A DNA stretch of 13,789 nucleotides, from assembly GCA_005882415.1 (NCBI GenBank), contig VBAE01000225.1, positions 1 through 13,789 of the forward strand. The letters run 5' to 3'. The stretch comes from Alphaproteobacteria bacterium. Its GTDB lineage: Bacteria; Pseudomonadota; Alphaproteobacteria; Sphingomonadales; Sphingomonadaceae. The stretch's first letter is position 1. Every line of letters begins with the position of its first letter. Made by a program: the position numbers and the translations under genes. The notes under the pieces were generated by a model. It had not been told where the DNA came from and did not search any database. It saw nothing but the letters and a program-made list of their open reading frames with translations. Shown piece after piece: positions 1-6,764 of this stretch.

Positions 1-118
1 CAGGCTCCCAGGAAATGCCGCAATTGAGGCAGGTCACCGGATCGTCCTTGCCAAGATCGTAGAAGCGGGTGCCGCACTTCGGGCAGCTGCGCTTCGTGCC
101 CCATTCAGCCTTCACCAT
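1..118 (-). CDS. FYDLN acid domain protein (TIGR02300 family), 5' part only
   Basis: This is the N-terminal 39 residues of a gene that runs off the left edge of the window. Reading leftwards from the ATG at 118 the protein starts MVKAEWGTKRSCPKCGTRFY and continues DLGKDDPVTCLNCG. It holds two CxxC pairs (C12/C15 and C30/C33), which form a zinc-ribbon-like knuckle, and the FYDL signature (residues 19-22) that names the family. Family members are short (about 100-130 residues) with an acidic tail, and their biochemical role is not established. The gene is divergent from aroA, a neighbourhood common in alphaproteobacteria. A GGAG lies 11 nt before the ATG. Identification is firm from the motif; function is unknown. 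Confidence 0.9.
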   Translation of the reverse strand, partial: MVKAEWGTKRSCPKCGTRFYDLGKDDPVTCLNCGISWEP

Positions 119-198
119 CGGTGAAAAGTCTCCAAGCGTAAAAATGAAAAAGCGGCCCTGCCAGGCGGCTGGGACCGGATTGCGGTGCGCCTTGCCAC

Positions 199-1575
199 AT
201 GGGTAGGCCGCTGTCAAAAGCCAAGCCCATGCTCCGCCCAGACAGGATCGAACAGGCCCGTGCCGAGGCCTTCGGCCCCGCCGCGCCGCTGCGCGGAAGC
301 GTGCGCGTGCCCGGCGACAAGTCGATCTCCCACCGGGCGCTGATGCTGTCGGCGATGGCGAGCGGGACGAGCCGGATCGAGGGATTGCTGGAGGGCTCGG
401 ACGTGCTCGCCACCGCAGCGGCGCTTCGGGCGATGGGGGCCGGGATCGAGCGGGGTAGTGACGGGGCGTGGGTGGTCGACGGGGTCGGCACCGGCTCGCT
501 GCTCCAGCCCGAAAGCGCGCTCGACATGGGCAATTCGGGGACTTCGGCGCGGCTGCTGATGGGCCTGCTCGCAAGCCACCCGATCTCGGCGACGATCACC
601 GGCGACGCCTCGCTGTCGCGACGGCCGATGGAGCGGGTGATGGGGCCGCTTCGGCGGATCGGGGCGGAGTTCAGCGCAAGCCCGGGCGGGCGGCTGCCGC
701 TGACCATGCGGGGGATTTCGCCCGCGGCGCCGCTGGAGCATCGGATGACGGTCGCCTCGGCGCAGGTGAAGTCGGCGATCCTGCTCGCCGGGCTCAACAT
801 TGCCGGGGTCACCCGCGTGTTCGAGCCGGTGCCGACCCGCGACCATAGCGAGCGGATGCTGAAGCGCTTCGGGGCGGACCTGCGGGTGGAGCAGGAAGCG
901 GGCGGCGAATGGATCTCGATCCGCGGCGAGGCGGAGCTTCGGGCGCAGAACGTGCGCGTACCGGCCGACCCCTCCTCCGCCGCCTTCCTGGCGGTGGCGG
1001 CGCTGGTGGTGCCGGGGTCCGAGCTGCGCATCAAGGGGGTGGGCATGAACCCCCGGCGGACGGGGCTGTTCACGCTGCTCCGGGCGATGGGCGCGGACAT
1101 CGACTTCGCCGACGCGCGCGACCAGGACGGGGAGCCCGTCGCCGACCTCGTCGTTCGGCACTCCGCGCTCAAGGGCGTCGAGGTGCCGCCGGAGCTGATC
1201 CCGTCGATGATCGACGAATTCCCGATCTTCTTCGTCGCCGCCGCCTTCGCGGACGGGGAGACTCGGGCGGAGGGCCTGGGCGAGCTAAGGGTGAAGGAAT
1301 CGGACCGGATCGCGGTTATGGCGGAAGGGCTGCGCGCGATCGGCGGGCGGATCGAGGAGCATGGTGACGGGGTCACGATCCGCGGAAGCGGCGGCGAGCC
1401 ACTTGCGGGCGGCGCGGGGATCGCCTCCCACCTCGACCACAGGATCGCGATGAGCTTCGCGGTGGCGGGCCTCAATTGCCGCGAGGCGGTGGAAGTGGAC
1501 GACATGGAACCGGTTTCGACCAGCTTCCCCGGCTTTGCCGAGCTCCTCCTCTCGCTCCAGGAGGGCGGGCGATGA
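199..1575 (+). CDS. aroA: 3-phosphoshikimate 1-carboxyvinyltransferase (EPSP synthase), class II-like
   Basis: EPSP synthase joins shikimate-3-phosphate and phosphoenolpyruvate in the cytoplasmic shikimate pathway. The 458-residue product carries the family motifs: PGDKS (38-42, with the phosphate-binding Lys), NSGTSAR (112-118), SAQVK (187-191), RDHSE (214-218), RVKESDR (364-370) and DHRIAMS (413-419). GDKS, SAQVK and RDHSE are the hallmarks of class II (CP4-like) enzymes, although the class II NxTR motif reads NPRR here (284-287). The residue matching Ala100 of the CP4 enzyme is Gly114, the ordinary state. Neither the ATG at 199 nor an in-frame ATG at 229 has a good ribosome binding site. 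The later start would give 448 residues, closer to family length, so the N-terminus is uncertain. The stop overlaps the cmk start (ATGA). Confidence 0.96.
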   Translation: MGRPLSKAKPMLRPDRIEQARAEAFGPAAPLRGSVRVPGDKSISHRALMLSAMASGTSRIEGLLEGSDVLATAAALRAMGAGIERGSDGAWVVDGVGTGSLLQPESALDMGNSGTSARLLMGLLASHPISATITGDASLSRRPMERVMGPLRRIGAEFSASPGGRLPLTMRGISPAAPLEHRMTVASAQVKSAILLAGLNIAGVTRVFEPVPTRDHSERMLKRFGADLRVEQEAGGEWISIRGEAELRAQNVRVPADPSSAAFLAVAALVVPGSELRIKGVGMNPRRTGLFTLLRAMGADIDFADARDQDGEPVADLVVRHSALKGVEVPPELIPSMIDEFPIFFVAAAFADGETRAEGLGELRVKESDRIAVMAEGLRAIGGRIEEHGDGVTIRGSGGEPLAGGAGIASHLDHRIAMSFAVAGLNCREAVEVDDMEPVSTSFPGFAELLLSLQEGGR

Positions 1576-2195
1576 TCGTCGCCGTCGACGGGCCCGCGGC
1601 GAGCGGCAAGGGCACCATCGCCCGAGCGCTCGCCCGCCATTACGGCCTCCCCCATCTCGACACCGGCCTCCTCTACCGGGCGGTCGCGCTCAACCTGCTG
1701 CGCTGGGGCGGCGATCCGGGGGACGAGCGCCAGGCGCTCAAGGCCTGCGATTTCTCGCAGACCGACTTCGCCGACCCGGAGCTGAAGAGCGAGGCCGCCG
1801 GCGGGATCGCCTCCCGCATATCGGCTTACCCCGCCGTCCGAGCCGCCCTGATCAAGCGCCAGCGCGACTTTGCAGAGCAGCCCGGCGGGGCGGTGCTCGA
1901 CGGGCGCGACATCGGCACCGTGATCGCGCCCGACGCGACCGCCAAATTGTTCGTCACCGCCCGCCCCGAAATCCGCGCCGAGCGCCGCTTCGCCGAATTG
2001 AAGCGGATGGGCCTCGCGGTCCATATTGAGGACGTGCTGCTCGACATCCGCGCGCGCGACGAGCGCGACAGCAGCCGCGCGATGGCGCCGCTCGTCCAGG
2101 CCGAGGATGCGGTGCTGCTCGACACCAGCGAGCTCGGAGTCGACGCGGCCATCGCTCAGGCGATCGCCGCGGTGGACGCCCGGACTAGTCCATAG
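1572..2195 (+). CDS. cmk: (d)CMP kinase
   Basis: Cytidylate kinase phosphorylates CMP and dCMP with ATP in pyrimidine nucleotide metabolism. The 207-residue protein begins MIVAVDGPAASGKGTIARAL, containing the P-loop GPAASGKGT, followed by the CMP-site segment HLDTGLLYRAVA and the DGRDIGT motif typical of the family. The RDERDSSRAMAPL segment near the C-terminus matches the Cmk lid and base-binding region. Length is slightly short of the usual 210-230 residues. The start is chosen because the ATG overlaps the aroA stop as ATGA and follows AGGAGG at 1560-1565; the open frame reaches further upstream but only inside aroA. It is translationally coupled to aroA. The gene ends 11 bp inside the convergent MDR gene, where rpsA is often found in related genomes. 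Confidence 0.95.
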   Translation: MIVAVDGPAASGKGTIARALARHYGLPHLDTGLLYRAVALNLLRWGGDPGDERQALKACDFSQTDFADPELKSEAAGGIASRISAYPAVRAALIKRQRDFAEQPGGAVLDGRDIGTVIAPDATAKLFVTARPEIRAERRFAELKRMGLAVHIEDVLLDIRARDERDSSRAMAPLVQAEDAVLLDTSELGVDAAIAQAIAAVDARTSP

Positions 2196-3183
2196 TCACG
2201 ACGAGTTTGCCCACCGCCTTGCGCGCGGCCATGTGGGCGATGGCGTCGCCGCCTTGCTCTAGCGGCCAGGTTCGGCTGACCCGCGGCGCGATCTTGCCCT
2301 CGTCCCACAGCCTGAACAGGGTCCGGATGTGGTCGGCATTCGCCTTGGGGTCGCGCGCGGCAAAGGCGCCCCAGAAGACTCCGCAGACGTCGCAGCTCTT
2401 GATCAGAGTGAGGTTGAGCGGCAGGCGCGGGATCCCGGCCAGGAAGCCGACGACGAGATAGCGTCCCTCCCAGGCGATCGAGCGGAGCGCCGGCTCCGCA
2501 TAGTCGCCGCCGACCGGATCGTAGATCACGTCCGCCCCGTTCGGCCCGACCGAATCCTTGAACGCCTGCGCCAGCGCCTTCGAACCGTCCTTGTCGAACG
2601 GCCCGCGGGGATAGACGAGCACCTCGTCCGCCCCCGCCTGCCGCGCGGCCTCGGCTTTCTCCTCGGACGACACCGCAGCCACGACACGCGCGCCATACGC
2701 CTTGCCCAGCTCCACCGCCGCAAGCCCCACGCCCCCGGCGGCGCCGAGCACGAGCAGGGTCTCCCCCGCCTTCAGCCGCCCGCGATCGAGCAGAGCGTGG
2801 ATCGACGTCGCGTAGGTGAGGATCAGCGCCGACCCCTCCTCGAAGCTCCGCTCCGCCGGCAGCGGCAGCGCCATCGCGGCCGAGACCAGCACCTTCTCGG
2901 CAAGCCCGCCATGGCCGATCATCGCGATCACCCGGTCGCCCACGGACCAGCCCTCGGCCCCCTCCCCAACCGCCTCGACGACCCCGGCGATCTCGCCCCC
3001 CGGCGCGAAGGGCCGCGGCGGCTTGAACTGATATTTGTCCTCGATGATCAGCACGTCGGGATAGTTGATCGCACATGCCTTCACCCGCACGAGCAGCTGG
3101 CCGGGGCCGGCGGCAGGATCCGGAAGTTCGGCGAGTTCGAGCGTTTCCGGTCCGCCGAGCGACCGCGACAGCAGGGCCTTCAT
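2185..3183 (-). CDS. NADPH:quinone oxidoreductase-type zinc-independent MDR enzyme
   Basis: A 332-residue medium-chain dehydrogenase/reductase of the quinone-reductase branch, expected to use NADPH to reduce quinones or alpha,beta-unsaturated carbonyl or acyl substrates in the cytoplasm. The N-terminal GroES-like part contains NYPDVLIIEDKYQ and PFAPGGEIAGVV (58-69). The Rossmann nucleotide site is LGAAGGVGLAAVELGKAYGA (146-165). Zinc-site cysteines of alcohol dehydrogenases are absent. A GGAGG at 3190-3194 sits six bases before the ATG at 3183 and decides the start; the frame opens six codons earlier without one. It is last in the scoA-to-MDR run, 43 bp after the hypothetical gene, and its stop overlaps cmk by 11 bp. 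The family is sure, the substrate unknown. Confidence 0.9.
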   Translation of the reverse strand: MKALLSRSLGGPETLELAELPDPAAGPGQLLVRVKACAINYPDVLIIEDKYQFKPPRPFAPGGEIAGVVEAVGEGAEGWSVGDRVIAMIGHGGLAEKVLVSAAMALPLPAERSFEEGSALILTYATSIHALLDRGRLKAGETLLVLGAAGGVGLAAVELGKAYGARVVAAVSSEEKAEAARQAGADEVLVYPRGPFDKDGSKALAQAFKDSVGPNGADVIYDPVGGDYAEPALRSIAWEGRYLVVGFLAGIPRLPLNLTLIKSCDVCGVFWGAFAARDPKANADHIRTLFRLWDEGKIAPRVSRTWPLEQGGDAIAHMAARKAVGKLVVTMD

Positions 3184-3189
3184 AGAGCG

Positions 3190-3194
3190 CCTCC
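3190..3194 (-). promoter_or_regulatory. Ribosome binding site that fixes the MDR enzyme start
   Basis: GGAGG on the minus strand, six bases before the ATG at 3183. It selects the start giving MKALLSRSLGG over an in-frame ATG 18 bases upstream that would lie before the ribosome binding site. Confidence 0.75.
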
Positions 3195-3226
3195 AATCCA
3201 TTCGTGAGGGCTGGGGGCGCCGGAGC

Positions 3227-3538
3227 TCATAATTGGTCCCGGTTGGCCTTCAGCGCTGACGAGAGCGTCAAACCGCTCACGGCCAGCACGTCATCGATTT
3301 CGATCAGCCCGTCCCATTCCTTGCTGCTCAGGTCGAGATCAAGCCAGGGCAAGGCCGCGACTGCCGCGTCGACGTTGCCGCCGATCGGTCCGACATGGAC
3401 AGACAATTCATCGTGCCGGAAACGAATGTACAGGCTCCGCCCGTCTGCCAGCCGTCCCTCCCATTGCGATGGGCCGGCGGTGGAGGTGCGTCTCAGCTCC
3501 ACGACAGCCGGAAGCACTGAAGGTGACGTCTCAGTCAC
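3227..3538 (-). CDS. Hypothetical protein, 103 residues, GTG start
   Basis: I do not recognise the family. The product is a small acidic soluble protein without signal peptide, membrane segment or cysteines. It contains a beta-rich run WEGRLADGRSLYIRFRHDEL (residues 26-45), a hydrophobic segment AAVAALPWLDLDL and the late motif EWDGLIEIDDVLAVSG. Its GTG start at 3538 overlaps the TGA of the upstream lactonase-like gene by four bases (GTGA), so translation is probably coupled. It lies inside a tight minus-strand gene run, which supports it being real. It could be an accessory or regulatory partner of either neighbour, but nothing in the sequence says which. Confidence 0.75.
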   Translation of the reverse strand: MTETSPSVLPAVVELRRTSTAGPSQWEGRLADGRSLYIRFRHDELSVHVGPIGGNVDAAVAALPWLDLDLSSKEWDGLIEIDDVLAVSGLTLSSALKANRDQL

Positions 3539-4350
3539 TGCGCCGACTGCGGAAAAGCCGGCAATTTAGCGATGTCATCCGGCTCGTGCTGGATGACCAC
3601 CTTCGCCTTCAGCCTCTTCACGATCGCTTCGAAGCGGTCCATCGAGGCGAGGGTGTCGGCGCGGCTGGTGTTGAAGCTGGGCACGCCGCGGGTCGTCCTG
3701 TTCTCGGTGAAATGATAGAGGTCGCCGGTCAGCAGCACCGGTCCCGTCTTCGGAAGCCGGACGAGCAGCGAATGGTGGTTCTCGGTGTGGCCGGGCGTGG
3801 CGAGCATCACCACGCTGCCGTCGCCGAATACGTCCTTGTCCCCCGTCAGAAGCTCGAGCTTGGCGCCGGTCTTCGTCCAGGGGGCGATGAGGGCCGCCGA
3901 CTCGCCCTTCTTCATCGCCTCGAAATCGCCGGCGCCGATGAACAAGGTGGCCTTGGCGAAATCGGTGAGCTGGCCGGTATGGTCGTCATGGCGGTGGCTG
4001 ATCCCGACCAGGGTGACCTGCTCCGGCTTCACCCCGATCCGCGCGAGCTGATCGACGATCCGCGTCGAAAGCGACATGGTGAAGGGCCCCGAATTCACCG
4101 TCTTGCCGAGCAGCGCCCCCGGCAGCCCCGCATCCCAAAGCAAGTAGTTCTCGCCGTGGCGGATCAGGTAGCAGCTGTCGGTGATCCGTTTAGTCTTGCC
4201 GGCATAAGCAAAGGTGTCGGAGAAGATGTCGAGATCGTTGACGACCGCCGTCCCGCAATCGAGCCGCCAGAGCTCCATTTGGGCCGGCGGAGCCGCGCCT
4301 GCCGATCCCGCCACGAACATCGCCGCCAGCGCCGTCAGCAAAGCCCTCAT
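3535..4350 (-). CDS. Secreted metallo-beta-lactamase-fold hydrolase, N-acyl-homoserine lactonase-like
   Basis: A 271-residue metallo-beta-lactamase-fold enzyme. Residues 1-19 form a signal peptide (hydrophobic core LLTALAAMFVAG, then SAGA before the likely cleavage), so it should act in the periplasm or outside. Metal ligands are visible in the family order: HRHDDH at 119-124 (HxHxDH), H188 in PGHTENHHS, D210 in LTGDLYHF and H255 in VIQHEPDD. This arrangement and the overall sequence resemble the N-acyl-homoserine lactonase family (quorum quenching), but other lactones or esters are possible. A GGGGGAGGGGG stretch precedes the ATG. It starts 24 bp after scoB and its stop overlaps the next gene, placing it in the scoAB run. 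Fold is certain; substrate is inference. Confidence 0.87.
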   Translation of the reverse strand: MRALLTALAAMFVAGSAGAAPPAQMELWRLDCGTAVVNDLDIFSDTFAYAGKTKRITDSCYLIRHGENYLLWDAGLPGALLGKTVNSGPFTMSLSTRIVDQLARIGVKPEQVTLVGISHRHDDHTGQLTDFAKATLFIGAGDFEAMKKGESAALIAPWTKTGAKLELLTGDKDVFGDGSVVMLATPGHTENHHSLLVRLPKTGPVLLTGDLYHFTENRTTRGVPSFNTSRADTLASMDRFEAIVKRLKAKVVIQHEPDDIAKLPAFPQSAQ

Positions 4351-4374
4351 CGCCCCCTCCCCCGCCTGAATACC

Positions 4375-5010
4375 TCAGCTTTCGTAGCGCGCCGTCGTCT
4401 TCTGCGCCACTTCCTCCGCGCTCACCCCCGGCGCCAGCTCGATGAGGCGGAAGGGGCTCTGGTGGTCCGGACGCTGGAAGACGGCGAGATCGGTGACGAT
4501 CATGTCGACCACGTTCTTGCCGGTCAGCGGAAGCAAGCACTCCGGAATGAACTTCGGATCGCCGCTCTTGGAATTATGCTCCATCACGACGATGATCTTC
4601 TTCACCCCGGCGACGAGGTCCATCGCGCCGCCCATGCCCTTCACCATCTTGCCCGGGATCATCCAGTTGGCGATGTCGCCGTCCTGGCTCACCTCCATCG
4701 CGCCGAGCACGGTGAGATCGATATGCCCGCCGCGGATCATGGCGAAGCTCTGCTCCGAGCCGAAATAGGATGAGCTGGCGAGCTCGCTGATCGTCTGCTT
4801 GCCGGCGTTGATCAGGTCCGGGTCGACCTCGTCGTCGTACGGGAACGGCCCGATCCCAAGCATCCCGTTCTCGCTCTGCAGCGTCACTTCCATCCCCTCG
4901 GGGATGTTGTTCGCCACCAGCGTCGGAATGCCGATTCCGAGATTGACATAATAGCCGTCGCGAAGCTCCTTCGCGGCCCGCGCGGCCATTTGATTGCGGT
5001 CCCACGCCAT
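4375..5010 (-). CDS. scoB: Succinyl-CoA:3-ketoacid CoA transferase subunit B
   Basis: Beta subunit of the heteromeric 3-oxoacid CoA transferase, which moves CoA from succinyl-CoA to acetoacetate or a related 3-oxoacid. The 211-residue length is normal. NLGIGIPTLV (23-32) and SENGMLGIGP (46-55) are diagnostic. E47 in the SENG motif is the glutamate that forms the covalent acyl-CoA intermediate in the family. The later MIPGKMVKGMGGAMDLVAG segment is also typical. The ATG overlaps the scoA stop (TAATG, one base) and has GGGAGG seven bases before it. A related assignment as beta-ketoadipate CoA transferase (pcaJ) cannot be excluded by sequence, but no protocatechuate genes are near. Confidence 0.94.
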   Translation of the reverse strand: MAWDRNQMAARAAKELRDGYYVNLGIGIPTLVANNIPEGMEVTLQSENGMLGIGPFPYDDEVDPDLINAGKQTISELASSSYFGSEQSFAMIRGGHIDLTVLGAMEVSQDGDIANWMIPGKMVKGMGGAMDLVAGVKKIIVVMEHNSKSGDPKFIPECLLPLTGKNVVDMIVTDLAVFQRPDHQSPFRLIELAPGVSAEEVAQKTTARYES

Positions 5011-5717
5011 TACGCCGCCTCCCTCGTCCGCACGGTGCGGAACTCGATCTTCTTCTCGTAGGGCGCCCCGACGATCATCCGCTTCACGTAGATGCTCGGC
5101 AGGTGGATGCCGTCTGGATCAAGGGAGCCGATGGGCACGATCTCCTCCACTTCCGCGACGCAGACCTTGCCCGCCGTGGCCATCGGCTGGTTGAAGTTGC
5201 GGGCGGTCTTGCGGAAAACGAGGTTGCCGGCCTCGTCCGCCTTCCAGCCCTTGATGATGGAGAGGTCGGCGCGGATGCCGCGTTCGAGGATGTAGGTTTC
5301 GCCGTCGAAGACCTTCTCCTCCTTGCCCTCGGCGACCTGGGTGCCGACCCCGGTCTTGGTGTAGAAGCCCGGGATTCCCGCACCACCGGCCCGGCAGCGC
5401 TCGGCGAGCGTTCCCTGGGGGCAGAATTCGACCTGGAGCTCCCCGGCCAGATATTGCCGCTCGAACTCCTTATTCTCGCCCACGTAAGACGAAATCATCT
5501 TGGCGATCTGGCGGGTGCGCAGCAGCTTGCCGAGCCCTTCATTGTCGATCCCGGCATTGTTCGAGACCACCGTCAGCCCCTTGACTCCGCTGTCGCGGAT
5601 CGCGTCGATCAGCCGCTCGGGAATGCCGCACAGGCCGAAGCCGCCGGCGCAGATCGTCATGCCGTCGAACAGCAGCCCTTCGAGCGCCGCCGCCGCATCG
5701 GGAAAAGTCTTCTTCAT
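5010..5717 (-). CDS. scoA: Succinyl-CoA:3-ketoacid CoA transferase subunit A
   Basis: Alpha subunit of the same CoA transferase, 235 residues, standard length. The family signature is the glycine-rich [15 protein letters not shown] stretch (23-37), followed by [17 protein letters not shown] and [20 protein letters not shown], typical of the CoA-transferase alpha fold. It is first in the five-gene minus-strand run and overlaps scoB by one base. A GGAG lies six bases before its ATG. The promoter should lie in the 146 bp between it and the divergent dioxygenase. Together with ScoB it links ketone-body or short-chain 3-oxoacid use to acetyl-CoA metabolism. As for ScoB, the precise 3-oxoacid is inferred from family resemblance. 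Confidence 0.94.
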   Translation of the reverse strand: MKKTFPDAAAALEGLLFDGMTICAGGFGLCGIPERLIDAIRDSGVKGLTVVSNNAGIDNEGLGKLLRTRQIAKMISSYVGENKEFERQYLAGELQVEFCPQGTLAERCRAGGAGIPGFYTKTGVGTQVAEGKEEKVFDGETYILERGIRADLSIIKGWKADEAGNLVFRKTARNFNQPMATAGKVCVAEVEEIVPIGSLDPDGIHLPSIYVKRMIVGAPYEKKIEFRTVRTREAA

Positions 5718-5747
5718 GGACCGCTCCGCTATGGTTGCGGGCGCGAT

Positions 5748-5792
5748 AGGCGGGGAAGCCGCCTCGGGTCAAGAAAACCTGAATGGGTTTTC
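5748..5792. promoter_or_regulatory. Divergent promoter region of scoA and the dioxygenase, with two inverted repeats
   Basis: The 146 bp between scoA and the dioxygenase contain two short perfect inverted repeats: AGGCGG-N5-CCGCCT (5748-5764) and GAAAACC-N6-GGTTTTC (5773-5792). Either could be an operator or an RNA hairpin. No convincing -35/-10 pair is evident, so a regulator cannot be named. The first in-frame ATG for the dioxygenase (5783) lies inside the second repeat, which argues against translation starting there. Confidence 0.35.
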
Positions 5793-5850
5793 AACTTCGG
5801 CTTAACCGCCCCGCAACCGGCAGATGCTACTCAAGGGTGAACGCCCCCTC

Positions 5851-5857
5851 GGGAGGA
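5851..5857 (+). promoter_or_regulatory. Ribosome binding site selecting a TTG start
   Basis: GGGAGGA, six bases before the TTG at 5864. It is the only strong Shine-Dalgarno sequence near the N-terminus of the dioxygenase gene and therefore favours TTG over the in-frame ATG at 5783 and GTG at 5837. Confidence 0.75.
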
Positions 5858-5863
5858 CCAGAC

Positions 5864-6610
5864 TTGCTCAAGCTCAGGCACGATGCCCCGCCGCTCGCCA
5901 CCCCCTACCGGCTCAATCCCGATCTCGACCGGGCGGCGCTTCGCCGCGCTTATGAGGAAGAGGGCCGGGTCCGGGTCTACGGTTTGCTCGAAGACGGGGC
6001 GATGCAGCTCTACGAGCATTTCCTCGAGCGGACCGACTGGATCCACCTGATCAACGTCGAGGGCGGCGTGCTCGAGCTCGACCCGGAGGCGAAGGCCGCG
6101 CTTTCCCCCGAGGAATGGGCGGCGATCGAAGCCAATGCCCACGAGCGGGTGCGGACCGCGTTCCAGTATCGCTACCAGGCGCTCCGGGTCCCGACCAAGG
6201 AAGCCTTCGCCCACCTCCACGACCCGCTCGCCGATTTCGCGAGGCTGATGCAGAGCGCCGAGATGCTGGATTTCCTGCGCGAGGTGACCGGGCATGACGG
6301 GCTTGCCTTCACCGATGGGCAGGCGACGGCGTACGGATGCGGCGATTTCTTGACCGGGCACGACGACGACGTCGACGGCAAGGACCGGCTCGCCGCCTAT
6401 GTCTTCGGCCTGACGCCTTATTGGCGGCTGGAATATGGCGGCCTTTTGCTCTTCCACGGCCCGAACGACCGCACCGTGGAAGGCAACGTCCCCCGCTTCA
6501 ACACGCTCGACCTGTTCCGGGTGCCGCGCCAGCACAGCGTCTCTTATGTGACCGACGCCGCGCCCCATCGCCGCTTCGCCGTCACCGGCTGGCTGCGCGG
6601 AGCAGCTTAA
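5864..6610 (+). CDS. 2-oxoglutarate/Fe(II)-dependent dioxygenase, prolyl-hydroxylase-like
   Basis: A 248-residue double-stranded-beta-helix oxygenase that should couple 2-oxoglutarate decarboxylation to hydroxylation of a substrate. The iron ligands are H166 and D168 in LTGHDDD and H224 in RQHSVSYV; R237 in HRRFAVTGW is placed to bind 2-oxoglutarate. Overall it resembles bacterial proteins annotated as proline hydroxylases of the EGL-9/Tpa1 type (COG3751-like). This is from memory of the family and the substrate is unknown. The start is taken as TTG because GGGAGGA precedes it by six bases; an in-frame ATG at 5783 would add 27 poorly coding residues. The gene is monocistronic: divergent from scoA and followed by a terminator. 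The next gene encodes a proline-rich peptide, a possible but unproven substrate. Confidence 0.85.
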   Translation: MLKLRHDAPPLATPYRLNPDLDRAALRRAYEEEGRVRVYGLLEDGAMQLYEHFLERTDWIHLINVEGGVLELDPEAKAALSPEEWAAIEANAHERVRTAFQYRYQALRVPTKEAFAHLHDPLADFARLMQSAEMLDFLREVTGHDGLAFTDGQATAYGCGDFLTGHDDDVDGKDRLAAYVFGLTPYWRLEYGGLLLFHGPNDRTVEGNVPRFNTLDLFRVPRQHSVSYVTDAAPHRRFAVTGWLRGAA

Positions 6611-6623
6611 CCTCCAGACCCCC

Positions 6624-6652
6624 CGCGTCCCATAAAGGGACCCGCTTTTTTT
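6624..6652 (+). terminator. Rho-independent terminator after the dioxygenase gene
   Basis: The hairpin CGCGTCCC-ATAAA-GGGACCCG (6624-6644, eight positions with one mismatch) is followed by C and seven T residues (6646-6652). It starts 13 bp after the TAA of the dioxygenase gene and separates it from the downstream peptide gene. Confidence 0.85.
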
Positions 6653-6678
6653 GCCGATTGTGCAAGGGAGAAAGCGGT

Positions 6679-6738
6679 GGCAGCCCCCGTTTCACCCGCT
6701 GCCGAATGCGGGCCGAAACAAGGTTCAGGCCGCCCGCA
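6679..6738 (+). promoter_or_regulatory. Structured 5' leader of the microcin-like peptide gene
   Basis: The 112 bases between the terminator and the peptide start can form two hairpins: GGCAGC-N13-GCTGCC (6679-6703) and TGCGGGC-N18-GCCCGCA (6707-6738). An imperfect direct repeat, GGCCGAAACAAGGTT (from 6711) and GGCCGAAAACAGGAGGTTT (from 6741), places the ribosome binding site in its second copy. I see no clear promoter boxes. Leader-RNA control of translation is a possibility only. Confidence 0.35.
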
Positions 6739-6750
6739 CCGGCCGAAAAC

Positions 6751-6756
6751 AGGAGG
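6751..6756 (+). promoter_or_regulatory. Strong ribosome binding site of the peptide gene
   Basis: AGGAGG, eight bases before the ATG at 6765. This near-perfect Shine-Dalgarno fixes the start of the 73-residue peptide and excludes the longer in-frame reading from about 6651. Confidence 0.85.
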
Positions 6757-6764
6757 TTTGTAAT

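Noticed and set aside
105..2024. A 639-codon open frame on the minus strand opposite aroA and cmk
   Set aside because: The product is Ser/Arg/Pro-rich low-complexity sequence without domains. Long antisense frames are common at this GC content, and the plus strand holds two well-identified genes.
2329..3207. A 292-codon plus-strand frame opposite the MDR gene
   Set aside because: Its Arg/Pro/Leu-rich product is without motifs, and the minus-strand MDR gene has a ribosome binding site and a Rossmann motif.
3469..4773. A 434-codon plus-strand frame opposite the lactonase-like gene and scoB
   Set aside because: The product is His/Arg-rich shadow translation; the two minus-strand genes have complete catalytic motifs.
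6651..6764. N-terminal extension of the microcin-like peptide to 111 residues
   Set aside because: AGGAGG at 6751-6756 points to the ATG at 6765, the leader consensus begins exactly there, and the extension would begin inside the T-run of a terminator.
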